From an uncultured Planctomycetales bacterium (GTDB lineage: Bacteria; Planctomycetota; Planctomycetia; Isosphaerales; Isosphaeraceae), in the NCBI GenBank assembly GCA_903926465.1, contig CAIYJE010000131.1:1-64000 (forward strand): 64,000 nucleotides of DNA, read 5' to 3'. The notes under the pieces are model-generated. The model worked only from the letters and a program-made list of their open reading frames with translations. It was not told the DNA's origin and made no database searches. Numbering within the stretch: position 1 is the first letter of the stretch; each line of letters begins with the position of its first letter. Shown here piece after piece: positions 42,172-54,015 of the stretch. The position numbers and the translations under genes were made by a program.

Positions 42172-42393
42172 ACCCAGGTTTGGCGGAATTGTTAGCACTC
42201 TGGCCGGCAGCCTCATGGCTGTCGGCCAGTTTCATGGATGGAGGGTGGTTGCTCGCGCAGTAACCATTCAGCCGAATACCGTAAAACCCGCAGGAAAGAG
42301 AAACAAGAGGCACACTTGGTTGCGCTTCGGGCTTGTATTGGAAGCCGCGTGCGCCAGCCAGAGTGGAACCACTTCTAGCGAAAGGCTTGCGCC
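42172..42393. repeat. Intergenic region with one half-site of the TTCAGCCGAAT repeat
   Basis: Near 42266-42285 the sequence TTCAGCCGAATACCGTAAAA matches an end of the 121-bp element at 2124-2244 but no second end is near. The rest holds nothing recognisable. Confidence 0.45.
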
Positions 42394-42666
42394 ATGAATG
42401 ATGCAGAATCCAAGAAATCCCAGGAACAGCCGGCTGTGCCTGACGACGGTCACAGCCCCTACGTTCCCAAATTCGAGAGCGAGTGGGAGCGAACAAAGTT
42501 TCGCAATAGCTTGCTGGAAGACCTGGCCTCTTACATGGCCCAAACCAATCCGGAGGCCTTCCTGCGGGCGCGTTTGGAAGCGCTTGAAGAGGAGCGAAAG
42601 CGGCATCCAACTCCCTATTTTCCCGGTTTCTGGGATGGGCTCAAACGACCCAGGGAAACCGAATAA
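42394..42666 (+). CDS. Small hypothetical protein
   Basis: A 90-residue acidic and basic mixed, soluble protein. It has a strongly helical middle (EWERTKFRNSLLEDLASYMAQTNPEAFLRARLEALEEERKRH) and a proline-aromatic end (TPYFPGFWDGLKRP). It begins at ATG 42394 with a GCGCC-rich leader and no strong SD. I do not recognise it. It is placed between two secreted-protein genes on the same strand. Confidence 0.6.
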   Translation: MNDAESKKSQEQPAVPDDGHSPYVPKFESEWERTKFRNSLLEDLASYMAQTNPEAFLRARLEALEEERKRHPTPYFPGFWDGLKRPRETE

Positions 42667-42768
42667 AGCGAGCGAAGTTTGCGTGAAGCGGCCGTTCGCG
42701 GCTAGCGAAACCGGTGTCCCGCTCGCTAGTCTGTCTGAAGTCATCAGCACCCCGAGAGCATAGCCACC

Positions 42769-45417
<2,649 letters not shown>

Positions 45418-45497
45418 GGTCGATTGTCTACAATTCTCAATCCGCATCCCGAATGATTCACGTTTGGAGTGTGGGTGCTTTTCCGATCGGACCAGAT

Positions 45498-45587
45498 CCG
45501 ATACAAGCCTGCAGCGTCAGCGAGTGGATCTCTTGTTTCTTACCGATACGAGCCTGAAGTGCCGGCGAGTGGATCTCTTGTTTTCTT
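45498..45587. repeat. 45-bp tandem repeat, two copies
   Basis: Units start at 45498 and 45543; each contains CCGATAC[A/G]AGCCTG and GCGAGTGGATCTCTTGTTTT. Related AGCCCGAAGCGCGAG sequences occur near 17655 and 61838, indicating a dispersed family. Confidence 0.75.
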
Positions 45588-45702
45588 CAAGCGGTTCACG
45601 GTTGTCTGGCACACGGTTTGTCTTGAGGCTCAATGGCCCATTTCAAGGCAGCCCAGGCTGCAACCCTGGGTTCACAACTGCCCAACTGGATGAATCTGTT
45701 CC

Positions 45703-46116
45703 ATGAGTGCGAATGCTTCCCGCGATCCATTGACGGCGATCTTGCTTATTGCCCATGGCAGCCGGCGTGCCGAGGCCAACCAAGAGCTACATGAACTGGC
45801 CGAGCGGATCACCGCTACCGGTGAGTATGCCATTGTGGAATCGGCATTTCTAGAACTGGCCGAGCCTGATATTGCGACGGGCGGCGAGCGCTGTGTGGGC
45901 AGGGGGGCCTCACGGGTTTTGTTGATCCCGTTCTTCCTCTCGATGGGTGTTCACCTGACGCGAGACCTGGCGGCGGCCCGAGATGAGCTGTCGGAACGTC
46001 ATGCTGGGGTGCAGTTTGAACTTGGCCCACCACTTGGGCCGCATGCGTTGCTAGACCGTCTGGTGCTAACGCGGATTACCGAAGCGCTGGGGGAGGCGCC
46101 AGTTCCGCACCTGTAG
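45703..46116 (+). CDS. CbiX-type sirohydrochlorin cobalto/ferrochelatase (short form)
   Basis: This 137-residue protein matches the short CbiX/SirB chelatases, which insert Co2+ (or Fe2+) into sirohydrochlorin in cobalamin or siroheme synthesis and form homodimers. The metal/tetrapyrrole His is in LLIAHGSRR at residues ~16-24. The second His is in GPPLGPH (~108-114). VLLIPFFLSMGVHLTRDL is a strongly conserved stretch. The lack of other cobalamin genes nearby leaves its pathway open. ATG 45703 is the family start. Confidence 0.9.
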   Translation: MSANASRDPLTAILLIAHGSRRAEANQELHELAERITATGEYAIVESAFLELAEPDIATGGERCVGRGASRVLLIPFFLSMGVHLTRDLAAARDELSERHAGVQFELGPPLGPHALLDRLVLTRITEALGEAPVPHL

Positions 46117-46188
46117 ACTTTGCCATAGGCAAATTCCTGGAGGGCTATCACTCTTGGCTAGTGCTTATGTCTTGAACCTGAAGAGAAT

Positions 46189-46208
46189 GACAGCCGGTGG
46201 CGGCTGTC
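46189..46208. repeat. REP-like 20-bp palindrome, perfect copy
   Basis: GACAGCCG-GTGG-CGGCTGTC, lying in the spacer between the CbiX-type gene and the next gene. Confidence 0.85.
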
Positions 46209-46275
46209 CTTCAATTCCAGAAACTCGGCTCGAATTTTCCACTGTCTCTCAATCTACTTACCTGGAAGCTCACCC

Positions 46276-46638
46276 GTGACTCAACCTGAACGTGATATTG
46301 CCGAGATGGTCGTCGAGTTTGCGGCGGAATTCATTGTTCTAGGTGAGAGTGTGGAAGAGCAGGAGAACCGTCTGGCTGCCGCCTGTAGCGCCTGGAATAT
46401 TGCGTGTGAGACTGCCGAGATTCGGCCGATGTTGCTGGACGCCTGGATCAAGGCGATCGAGGAATCCGACACCGAACAACCGCAGGAATACCTCGCAGAT
46501 CTTCGTACCGATATGGAAGCACTGATCCACCTGAAGCTGGAACTGTTCCCAGACGCCCGCTATGACATCAGGCACGCTAGCCTCACGGCGTTGGACGGAA
46601 AGACACGGATCGAGATCGACGCCGACCCGATGGACTGA
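46276..46638 (+). CDS. Hypothetical protein
   Basis: A 120-residue soluble, acidic protein starting at GTG 46276. It has two helical segments (MVVEFAAEFIVLGESVEEQENRLAAACSAWN and ETAEIRPMLLDAWIKAIEESD) and a short beta end (RHASLTALDGKTRIEIDAD). I do not recognise the family. It ends 39 bases before the 3' end of the convergent PDDEXK pseudogene. Confidence 0.65.
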   Translation: MTQPERDIAEMVVEFAAEFIVLGESVEEQENRLAAACSAWNIACETAEIRPMLLDAWIKAIEESDTEQPQEYLADLRTDMEALIHLKLELFPDARYDIRHASLTALDGKTRIEIDADPMD

Positions 46639-46677
46639 ACGCAGGGGAGCATGCCCACCCCCAAGCACCTCCCGAGC

Positions 46678-47812
46678 TCATGACGTGGATTCTGTACCGA
46701 ACTCGGCTTCAAGCTCTTCAATGCTCGGCAGGCTTCCTTTCAGTGGCTCAGGCAGCGACTGAACCCGCTTGGCCTGCCACTCGGCCACGCCAATCGGTTT
46801 GGCAATGTCGCGCAAGGCGTACTCCGCCGTAATCCGGTCGCGCTTCTTGCATAAAATCAAACCAATGGTCGGCGCGTCGCTCGCATGCTTCATCCGTGAA
46901 TCCACGGCCGACAGGTAGAAGTTCATTTTCCCGGCATCTTCGGGCGTGAACGTCTTCATTTTCAGGTCGATTACCACAAAGCAGCGCAGCTTGAGATGAT
47001 AAAATAGAAGGTCGAGGTAAAAGTCATCCTCGCCCACCGAAAGATGCACCTGCCGACCCACGAAGGCGAACCCAGCCCCCAGTTCCAGCAGAAACTTCTG
47101 GATGTGCGTGACCAACCCGGTCTCCAGATCACGCTCCACGGCCTCTTCCTGCAGGGTCAGGAAATCGAACAGATACGGATCTTTGAGCGCCTGCTGCGCC
47201 AGGTCCGATTGAGGGCGCGGCATCTGGGTGGCGAAGTTGGTGACCGCCTGGCCCTGACGGCCGAACAGGCCACTTTCGATCTGCACGGTCAGCACCGCCC
47301 GACTCCAGCCGTGTTCGATTGTTTTTTCGGCATACCAGAGCCGCTCTTGCCGCGTGGAAACTTTGAAGAGCAAAACCACATTATGCCCCCAGGGAATGCC
47401 ATGCACGGCAGCAGGCGGAACTTCGTCGGCTAGTTTCGGCACAGGCTGTGCCAGTTTCTTGCCTTTCAATTTCGGCACAGGCTGTGCCGAATTCTCGACG
47501 TCCCGATAAGCTCGATAAAAAGCCCGCATCCGCGAGACGTTACTGGCAGAAAAACCGCCCATTCCAGGAAATGCTTTTTGCAAGTCTCCGGCCAGGCGGT
47601 CCACAACGCTTTTGCCCCAGCCTTCTCGCTCCTGGCGCAGCACAATCTCTCGGCCTATCTCCCAGTAAAGCTCGATCAGCTTCTAGTTCACTCACAGCAT
47701 GGCCCCGGGTCTGGGCCTGATGCACACGAGCTTTCAACGCTTCCAGAAACTCGGTATAGCCAGTTGGTAGGCCGGGGATTGCGGAGATTTCCGCTGGTTG
47801 CTTGCGGGCCAT
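46678..47812 (-). pseudogene. PDDEXK nuclease (DUF1016/YhcG-type), frameshifted with two stops
   Basis: The C-terminal part (to 47643) reads as a full DUF1016 nuclease: RLWYAEKTIEHGWSRAVLTVQIES, VTNFATQMPRPQSDLAQQALKDPYLFDFLTL, then DDFYLDLLFYHLKLRCFVVIDLK with the nuclease Asp-ExK region. The N-terminal part lies in a second frame from ATG 47812 (GYTEFLEALKARVHQAQTR). Joining them needs a one-base frameshift near 47702-47709. In the joined frame there are also TGA (47692-47694) and TAG (47683-47685) between RAML and KLIELYWEIGREIV. So three lesions lie within 30 bases. The internal AQPVPKL sequence occurs twice, 12 residues apart. Such proteins are often linked to defence or mobile DNA; this copy is probably dead. 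Confidence 0.9.
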
Positions 47813-48148
47813 CAATCGCCTCCGGATCTTGCACGGTTCGCCGGGTCGTGTTTTGGACCCCAAAACATCATATTCCATCCCTGCTAGACGAGGCAGAACC
47901 GGGCGTCTGGCTTGCCCCCAGGCTGTTCTACGGCCAATTGGCCAACCTACTTCAGGGAAAGCCATAAAAGGCGGTTTCGATACTCGCAAATGCCTGTGCA
48001 ATCGGCATAATTGGTAGGTCTTGCGTTTCTGGCCGCACTTGACGCTTTCCGGGTCAAGGATTACGGTGCGGTGTCCGATCAGATTCCCCAAGGACGGTGG
48101 AATCGACAACCCCTGTTCCGGGGTTGCGGCGTCAAGGGAGTGACACGC
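47813..48148. other. Intergenic region between the pseudogene and the DegT gene
   Basis: No gene or clear regulatory site was recognised. It contains the shared upstream region of the two divergent units. Confidence 0.4.
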
Positions 48149-49372
48149 GTGAGTGCCGACACTGAGCTTAGGCCTGTTCCCGCGCTCGACCTCAAGGCGC
48201 AGTACCAGACCATCAAAGCTGAAATCGACGAAGTGATCCGTAACGTCGTCGAGAATCAGATGTTCGTGATGGGACCGGAAGTTAGCGGCCTGGAGGCCGA
48301 AATTGCCCGGTATTGCCAGGTTTCCCATGCCGTAGGTTGCGCATCGGGTTCCGATGCCATTGTGCTGCCGCTGATGGGCTGGGATATCGGGCCTGGTGAT
48401 GAAGTGATCACCACCCCTTACACGTTTTTTGCCACCGCCGGGGCCGTATGGCGCCTGGGGGCCAAGCCGGTTTTCGTGGATATTGATCCGGTTACCTTCA
48501 ATATCCGGCCAGACGCCATCGAGGCGGCCATCACCTCGCGCACCAAGGCGATCATTCCGGTCCATCTGTACGGCCAGGCGGCCGATATGGACCCCATTCT
48601 GGAGATTGGCCGCCGGCATGGCCTCAAGGTTCTTGAGGACGCCGCCCAGGCCATTGGGGCCGGTTACCATGGCCGCTCGGTTGGCTCGATCGGTGATGCG
48701 GCTTCGCTGAGCTTCTACCCGTCCAAGAATCTTGGCGGGTTTGGTGATGGCGGCATGATCACCTCGGGCGACGAAGCCTTTGCCAAGCGGGTTGCCCGGC
48801 TGCGTGTGCACGGGATGGAACCCCGATACCATCACCATGAGGTTGGCTTCAACTCCCGGTTAGATGCCCTTCAGGCGGCCGTGCTGCGGGTCAAACTTCG
48901 GCATCTGGATGACTGGACCGGCGCCCGGCGGATGATTGCCGCTCGGTACGACGGCCTGATTCGCGAGTTCGGCCTGACCGACCTTGTGACCACCCCCACC
49001 GAGCAATCAGGCTCGTTCCACGTCTTCAACCAGTACGTGGTCCGAGTTCCCGAAGCCGAACGAGACAACCTGCGCAAGGATCTGGCGGATCGGAAGATTG
49101 GGACCGAGATCTATTACCCCATTCCGCTCCACTTGCAGGTCTGTTTTGCCTCGCTTGGGCACCAGGTGGGAGACTTCCCCGAATCTGAGCGGGCAGCCAA
49201 CCAGACCCTGGCCTTGCCAATCTATCCGGAACTGAGCGAAGATTCTCAGGTCACAGTTGTCGAAGCGATGGCCGCTTACTTCGGCCGCGCAGCCCGTGAA
49301 CAAAGCCGAGGGATCCCTCGCCCGCACATCTTCAGGATCCCCGAAGGCACGCCCATCATCCGCCGAGACTGA
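48149..49372 (+). CDS. DegT/DnrJ/EryC1/StrS-family aminotransferase
   Basis: The 407-residue PLP enzyme belongs to the sugar aminotransferases that make amino-sugar nucleotides for surface polysaccharides. Landmarks are CASGSDAIVLPLMGWDIGPGDEVI, TTPYTFFATAGAVWRLGAKPVFVDID, the Schiff-base region LSFYPSKNLGGFGDGG (Lys in PSKN) and HVFNQYVVRVPE with PIPLHLQ near the C-terminus. GTG 48149 is the start because the family sequence begins at VPALDLKAQYQTI a few residues later. The product sugar is unknown. A hairpin terminator follows the stop by 35 bases. Confidence 0.92.
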   Translation: MSADTELRPVPALDLKAQYQTIKAEIDEVIRNVVENQMFVMGPEVSGLEAEIARYCQVSHAVGCASGSDAIVLPLMGWDIGPGDEVITTPYTFFATAGAVWRLGAKPVFVDIDPVTFNIRPDAIEAAITSRTKAIIPVHLYGQAADMDPILEIGRRHGLKVLEDAAQAIGAGYHGRSVGSIGDAASLSFYPSKNLGGFGDGGMITSGDEAFAKRVARLRVHGMEPRYHHHEVGFNSRLDALQAAVLRVKLRHLDDWTGARRMIAARYDGLIREFGLTDLVTTPTEQSGSFHVFNQYVVRVPEAERDNLRKDLADRKIGTEIYYPIPLHLQVCFASLGHQVGDFPESERAANQTLALPIYPELSEDSQVTVVEAMAAYFGRAAREQSRGIPRPHIFRIPEGTPIIRRD

Positions 49373-49407
49373 CCCTCTTGTCGGGACCTGAGAATCTGCC
49401 AACAACT

Positions 49408-49446
49408 CAAAAGCTCCACGTTGACTTGCTCAGCGTGGAGCTTTTG
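49408..49446 (+). terminator. Terminator downstream of the DegT-family gene
   Basis: CAAAAGCTCCACG (49408-49420) pairs perfectly with CGTGGAGCTTTTG (49434-49446) around a 13-base loop. The A/T ends supply the T-run on both strands, so it could also act for transcripts from the right. Confidence 0.8.
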
Positions 49447-49516
49447 TAGGATGCAAGGGCGGCGTTCCAGATCTCAGCCACGGAATTGCCTGTACCCACT
49501 CAGCAGGAACCGGGCG

Positions 49517-50767
49517 ATGGCACGAAAGCGGAGCGTTTCCCCAACCAAGGCCGGCCCCCAGGCTACCAGCGGCGCCCAGGCCCTCGCGCTGGATGCCAAC
49601 CCCGCCTGGCTGAATGCAATTCGTAAGAATCTGGTGAGCTGGTACCAGAACCATCAGCGAGACTTGCCCTGGCGTGCAGATCATGATCCTTACCGGATCC
49701 TGGTCTCTGAGATGATGCTGGTTCAAACAACCGTGGCCGCCGTCATTCCGTATTTTGCCCGCTTTATGGCCCGGTTTCCTACGGTCCAGGACCTGGCCTC
49801 GGCCCCTGCCGCCGATGTCCTCAAGGCCTGGGAAGGGCTTGGCTATTACCGCCGGGCTCGGTTGCTGCACGCCGCCGCCCAGGCGGTGGTTGAGCGGCAC
49901 GGCGGCCAGTTTCCTCGCTCGCGGGCCGAGCTGGAAGCGTTGCCCGGGATCGGCCGATACATTGCCGGCGCGGTGGCCTCGTTCGCATTTGATCTGCCCG
50001 AAGCCATTCTTGAAGCCAACACCCAGCGCCTGCTGGCCAGGCTGATCGCCTGGCCGGGCGAACTCGGTAAAACGCCCACCCAAAAACGGCTCTGGAGCGT
50101 GGCGGAAGCCCTGGTGCCAGACAAACAACCGGGAGACTTTAACCAGGCACTCATGGATCTGGGGGCCACCATCTGCCTGCCCAGGAATCCGCTGTGCCTG
50201 CTCTGCCCGCTGGCCGAACAGTGCGAGGCACGCCAACAGGGGCTTCAGCAAACGTTGCCCCTGAAGGCCGCTCGGCAGGCCCCCTTGGTTTCTCGTGAGG
50301 TGGGGGTGCTGGCCGTACGTCAGAACCAGTTGCTGCTGGCCAGGCGTTCCCCCGGCCAGCTCTGGGAAGAGTTCTGGGAAATCCCGACCATGCATGAATC
50401 TGGGGCGGATCCCGCTGGCCGGGTCCGGCTTGATGGTTCGGAGGGTGACCTGATTCAGGCGGTCCGGCTGGCAACCGGCCTGACGATCACGCCTGGGAAT
50501 GCGCTCAGGGAGTTCAAGTACAGCGTGACTCGCCATGCGGTTACGCTTCAGGTGGTGAGCGGGGCGGTGGTGAAGGGAGTGGTTGAGCCGGGCCCAGGCT
50601 ATGCCGAGTTGCGCTGGGTGAATCTGGATGACGTGGTCACGTTCACTCTTTCGGCGGTGAACCGGCAGGTGCTGGCCTGGTTGCAAAAGGATGAGGCTTG
50701 GCGGAATTTGCCGCCAGGCGAAGAGCCGCAGGCCCGCCCCAAGTCTCGAAAAAAAACCAGCTCCTGA
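49517..50767 (+). CDS. mutY: A/G-specific adenine glycosylase (MutY)
   Basis: The 416-residue product excises adenine mispaired with 8-oxoguanine. The catalytic glutamate is in VSEMMLVQTTV, the helix-hairpin-helix and aspartate in LPGIGRYIAGAVASFAFDLPEAILEANT, and the 4Fe-4S cluster in CLPRNPLCLLCPLAEQC (CX6CX2CX5C). The C-terminal half is the NUDIX-like 8-oxoG recognition domain (GVLAVRQNQLLLARRSPGQLWEEFWEIPT). ATG 49517 gives ~30 residues before the core; the frame is open further upstream across the terminator. It stands alone. Confidence 0.95.
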   Translation: MARKRSVSPTKAGPQATSGAQALALDANPAWLNAIRKNLVSWYQNHQRDLPWRADHDPYRILVSEMMLVQTTVAAVIPYFARFMARFPTVQDLASAPAADVLKAWEGLGYYRRARLLHAAAQAVVERHGGQFPRSRAELEALPGIGRYIAGAVASFAFDLPEAILEANTQRLLARLIAWPGELGKTPTQKRLWSVAEALVPDKQPGDFNQALMDLGATICLPRNPLCLLCPLAEQCEARQQGLQQTLPLKAARQAPLVSREVGVLAVRQNQLLLARRSPGQLWEEFWEIPTMHESGADPAGRVRLDGSEGDLIQAVRLATGLTITPGNALREFKYSVTRHAVTLQVVSGAVVKGVVEPGPGYAELRWVNLDDVVTFTLSAVNRQVLAWLQKDEAWRNLPPGEEPQARPKSRKKTSS

Positions 50768-51433
50768 GCATCATCAGGATTTGGGTGATTGAGGAGCTTT
50801 GTGTGACCTGATTTCCGCTGAAGCGCAACGGTAATATTGAGTGCCAATCGGTTTCCGAAACCATTCAGCTAGATTCGGTGAATCAAGGAAAAGGTCTCGG
50901 TTTTGAGGGCTGAAGGCCCGATTCAAGTTAGCCCAGCCCAACGGGCTGGGTAAGCTGATCCCCCAAAAAAACTCTTGGGCTCCATGGGCGATCCAATTCC
51001 ATGGGATCGCCCATGGAGCTAAAAACACCTAAGAATAAGAGGACTACAGGGGCTCATGGTTTCCCCAGGGCGTTGCCCTGGGCTCTCATGAATCGCTCCT
51101 ACAGAGCTCCGGATCCGCGTCACACTCTCCGCGAGGTAGGCGAGATTCGATCTGCCTCATCAACCCCGGTCCAGCTCAGGACTTGTGTAGAACAGCGAGA
51201 GCTGCGCCCTGGACTCTCTTGAAACGCCCTTCAGGGCTTCAGACTATTAGCCCCAACGGTTTTTACGGAATTCGGCTGAGCGCCAATCGATTTCTCAAGG
51301 TCTTGCAGTCATGGATACTATAATGAAGAGGGTTCAGGTTGGCCCACGCTCCAAAGATGTCTGACAGCCGCCCCCGGCCGACATTCTGTAACGGCTCACG
51401 ATTGGCACTTTTCCCCTCCGGTGAATCACGGTC
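50768..51433. repeat. Palindrome-rich intergenic cluster
   Basis: This 666-base spacer has no convincing gene but several perfect stems: CCCAGCCC/GGGCTGGG (50932-50950), a 16-bp stem with arms starting GCTCCATGGGC and ending GCCCATGGAGC (50979-51019), CCCAGGGC/GCCCTGGG (51064-51082) and a degenerate GACAGCCG palindrome (51363-51382). Near-direct copies of TGAG[T/C]GCCAATCG[G/A]TTTC occur at about 50838 and 51278. The ends resemble half-sites of the TTCAGCCGAAT family. The pattern suggests stacked palindromic repeats. Confidence 0.75.
50979..51019. repeat. Perfect 16-bp stem hairpin
   Basis: Arms 50979-50994 and 51004-51019 are exact reverse complements around a 9-base loop, followed by TAAAAAC. 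It is part of the palindromic cluster. Confidence 0.85.
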
Positions 51434-51889
51434 ATGCTGGATACGCACCAGGTTGGTTCATTGGCACGTGGGCAAGGTCCTGAACCGGGCCCGCGGTTGG
51501 CTGGCCCGGTGATCTTTTATGACGGTGAGTGTGGGCTTTGTGATCGTTTTGTTCAGTTTGTATTGCGGCATGATCGTTTGCAGGAATTCCGGTTTGCGCC
51601 GCTTCAGGGAGAGACCTTCCAGCCGTATCGCGCCCAGCTTGGTCGCCGGGGTGAAAATACCGTGGTGCTGGCGGATGAGGCTGGTCTGCATCTTCGGTCG
51701 GATGCGGCGTTGCGGGTGCTGGGTCGGCTGGGGTTCCCCTGGTCGGTGGTGGGGCGAGCCGGGCGGTTGGTGCCCCGATGGGCGCGTGATCTTGGGTATC
51801 GGCTGGTGGCCCGGGTGCGGCTCCGGCTTTTTGGGCAGGTGAACGCCTGTCTGCTTCCTGGTTCGGCTCCCGGCCGTTTTCTTCCATGA
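51434..51889 (+). CDS. DCC-family thiol-disulfide oxidoreductase (DUF393)
   Basis: The 151-residue protein carries the DxxCxxC signature IFYDGECGLCDRFVQFVLRHD at about 26-46, from which the family takes its name; these are thioredoxin-like proteins of unclear physiological role. The following segments FRFAPLQGETFQPY and ENTVVLADEAGLHLRSDAALRVLGRLG are typical. The N-terminal ~25 residues from ATG 51434 (MLDTHQVGSLARGQG) are not conserved in the family, so a later start is possible. It precedes clpX by 360 bases. Confidence 0.85.
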   Translation: MLDTHQVGSLARGQGPEPGPRLAGPVIFYDGECGLCDRFVQFVLRHDRLQEFRFAPLQGETFQPYRAQLGRRGENTVVLADEAGLHLRSDAALRVLGRLGFPWSVVGRAGRLVPRWARDLGYRLVARVRLRLFGQVNACLLPGSAPGRFLP

Positions 51890-52004
51890 GGGGGTGTGAA
51901 AACCCCTGAAAATAGCGGCCCGAATCCGGTTTGGCTGGTTTTAGGGGTTGGGAGGCCTGGCGGAAGTGCGCCGGGTTTGCCGTGGGGTGAGGGTGTTTCG
52001 CGGC

Positions 52005-52096
52005 TTGCCTCGAACCAAAAAACAAACTAAGATGGTGTGCTTTTCGTTTGGAACGGAATGCAAATGGCCTGACTGAGCGTCACGGAGTGGCGTTTT
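52005..52096 (+). promoter_or_regulatory. Predicted clpX promoter followed by an early hairpin
   Basis: TTGCCT (52005-52010) and TAAGAT (52028-52033) are 17 bases apart, a good sigma70-type pair. About 40 bases after the expected start, CGTCAC-GGA-GTGGCG (52078-52092) forms a 6-bp stem with one G-U, followed by TTTTTG. The clpX start is a further ~150 bases on. This could be an attenuator or a very short RNA. The promoter call is stronger than the hairpin call. Confidence 0.5.
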
Positions 52097-52249
52097 TGAG
52101 TAATGTTTCATGAAGCGCCTGGTGAAATGAGGAGTTGTCCCGGACGGCCTCTGCTTGATTGAGGCTTGATGGGCTTGGGCCGGGCCCCAACGCACACTGA
52201 CGGATTGCCCCCGGGCTGTTCCCGGATCACACGGAAAGGTCAAGCGAAA

Positions 52250-53647
52250 ATGCCCACCGGCAAGGACAACGCGAGTGGTGGCCCGTCGGGAGGCGGTCGA
52301 CGTGGCTCATCTTCGGGTGGTAGCGGTCCCACGGGAGGCGGTTCTGGGGGCTCCAAGAAGAACGCCTTTTGCTCATTCTGCCGCAAGAGCTACCGCGATG
52401 TTGGTCCGCTGGTTGAGGGGCCGAGTGATGTTTACATCTGTGGTGAGTGTATTGAGCTTTGCGAGTCGATTCTGGACCAAGAGCGGCGGCGCCGGGGCAC
52501 CCCCAAGTCTCTGTTCAACGATATTCCTTCGCCCAGTTCGATCAAGGCCAAGCTTGATCAGTATGTGATTGGCCAAGACAAAGCCAAGAAGGTTTTGTCC
52601 GTTGCCGTTCATAACCATTACAAGCGGTTGGTTCACAGTGGCGACAATGATCGCGACGTGGAACTCGACAAGTCCAACATCTTGTTGATCGGTCCCACCG
52701 GCAGTGGCAAAACCCTGCTGGCGAAAACGATGGCCCGCATCCTCAACGTGCCGTTTGCCATTGGTGACGCCACCACGTTGACCGAAGCCGGCTACGTGGG
52801 TGAAGACGTCGAGAATATTTTGCTCAAGCTGCTCCACGCCGCCGATTTTGATGTGGAAGCTGCGCAGCGGGGTATCATTTATATTGACGAAGTGGACAAG
52901 ATTGGCAAAACCTACCACAACGTCTCGATTACCCGTGACGTCTCGGGCGAAGGGGTACAGCAGGCCCTGCTCAAGATGCTAGAGGGGACCGTGGCCAACG
53001 TTCCGCCGCAGGGTGGGCGGAAGCATCCAGAGCAGCAGTATATTCAGATTGATACCACGAATATTCTGTTTATCTGTGGTGGCACGTTTGTGGGTATTGA
53101 AGACATTATTGCCCGCCGGATCGGCCGCAAGACGATTGGTTTTGGCAGCCAGACCCACACCGAGCACTCCAGTGAGCTGGGGAACTTGCTGTCTCGCCTC
53201 ACCTCGGATGACATCCTCGAATTCGGCATGATCCCGGAATTCGTGGGTCGGTTGCCGGTGGTGACCCCGCTCATGCCGCTGGATGAAGAGGCCCTGATGT
53301 CGATTCTCACTGAGCCGCGCAATGCGCTCGTGCGGCAGTATCAGAAGTTCTTTGAACTGGAGGGGGCCGAGGTCGAGTTCTTACCCGACGCCTTGCGAGA
53401 GATTGCCCGCAAGGCCAAGGAGAAAGACACGGGAGCCCGTGGCCTGCGAGCGATCATTGAAGAGATCATGCTCGACATCATGTATGAACTGCCCGATCGG
53501 TCGGCCCGAGAAATGGGCAAGTGGATTGTTACGCCCGAGGTGGTGCGGAAAGAGAAGAATCTCTTTGATCAGACTCCGCTACCCTTGACCAAGCCGGTGG
53601 CTTTACCAGACCGGGATCGCGAACCGCGCAAGAAGGAAATTGCCTGA
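52250..53647 (+). CDS. clpX: ATP-dependent Clp protease ATP-binding subunit ClpX
   Basis: The 465-residue protein is a complete ClpX unfoldase, which delivers proteins to ClpP. A zinc-binding domain has C41, C44, C64 and C67 ([21 protein letters not shown]). The AAA+ domain has Walker [13 protein letters not shown], the pore loop GYVGEDVE, Walker [12 protein letters not shown] and [12 protein letters not shown] Gly/Ser-rich stretch of about 30 residues precedes the zinc domain, longer than usual. ATG 52250 has GGAAAGG 10 bases before it. No clpP or tig is adjacent, which is unlike many bacteria where clpP-clpX are an operon. Confidence 0.97.
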   Translation: MPTGKDNASGGPSGGGRRGSSSGGSGPTGGGSGGSKKNAFCSFCRKSYRDVGPLVEGPSDVYICGECIELCESILDQERRRRGTPKSLFNDIPSPSSIKAKLDQYVIGQDKAKKVLSVAVHNHYKRLVHSGDNDRDVELDKSNILLIGPTGSGKTLLAKTMARILNVPFAIGDATTLTEAGYVGEDVENILLKLLHAADFDVEAAQRGIIYIDEVDKIGKTYHNVSITRDVSGEGVQQALLKMLEGTVANVPPQGGRKHPEQQYIQIDTTNILFICGGTFVGIEDIIARRIGRKTIGFGSQTHTEHSSELGNLLSRLTSDDILEFGMIPEFVGRLPVVTPLMPLDEEALMSILTEPRNALVRQYQKFFELEGAEVEFLPDALREIARKAKEKDTGARGLRAIIEEIMLDIMYELPDRSAREMGKWIVTPEVVRKEKNLFDQTPLPLTKPVALPDRDREPRKKEIA

Positions 53648-54015
53648 ACTGGAAAATACCGTTCAAGGGGAGGGGGGCGGACCGCTCTCCTCTTGAGCCG
53701 GATTTCTTGTCTTTGGGAAGAGTCAGAGAGCGGTTCAGAACCTGGCCGGTTGAGCCGCAAGATCACCGCGTGCTCAACTTGGTGTGTCTTCAGCCAGCGT
53801 GGTTTTATAAGCTCTTTAATGTCGCCTGTTTCAGGTGTGCGTGGACAAGCTCGCCCCAAACTAGTCCAGGGAATTCGTGGATTCGTCCCGGATCAAGGGT
53901 CTGGCCGGTTGGTGAAGCTAAACGTCATGGATGCTGCCAGTATGTTCCGTGTGCTGTTGCACCTTCACTTGCCTTCCTGGGCTCTTTCCCCTGAAAAAAG
54001 CTCAAGACGCGTTCC
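53648..54015. other. Intergenic region between clpX and the glycan cluster
   Basis: No gene was recognised. GC content drops toward the right end as the glycan cluster begins. A GC-rich run GGGGAGGGGGGCGGACC near 53670 has a possible partner CCGCTCTCCTCTT but no clear T-run. Confidence 0.4.
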
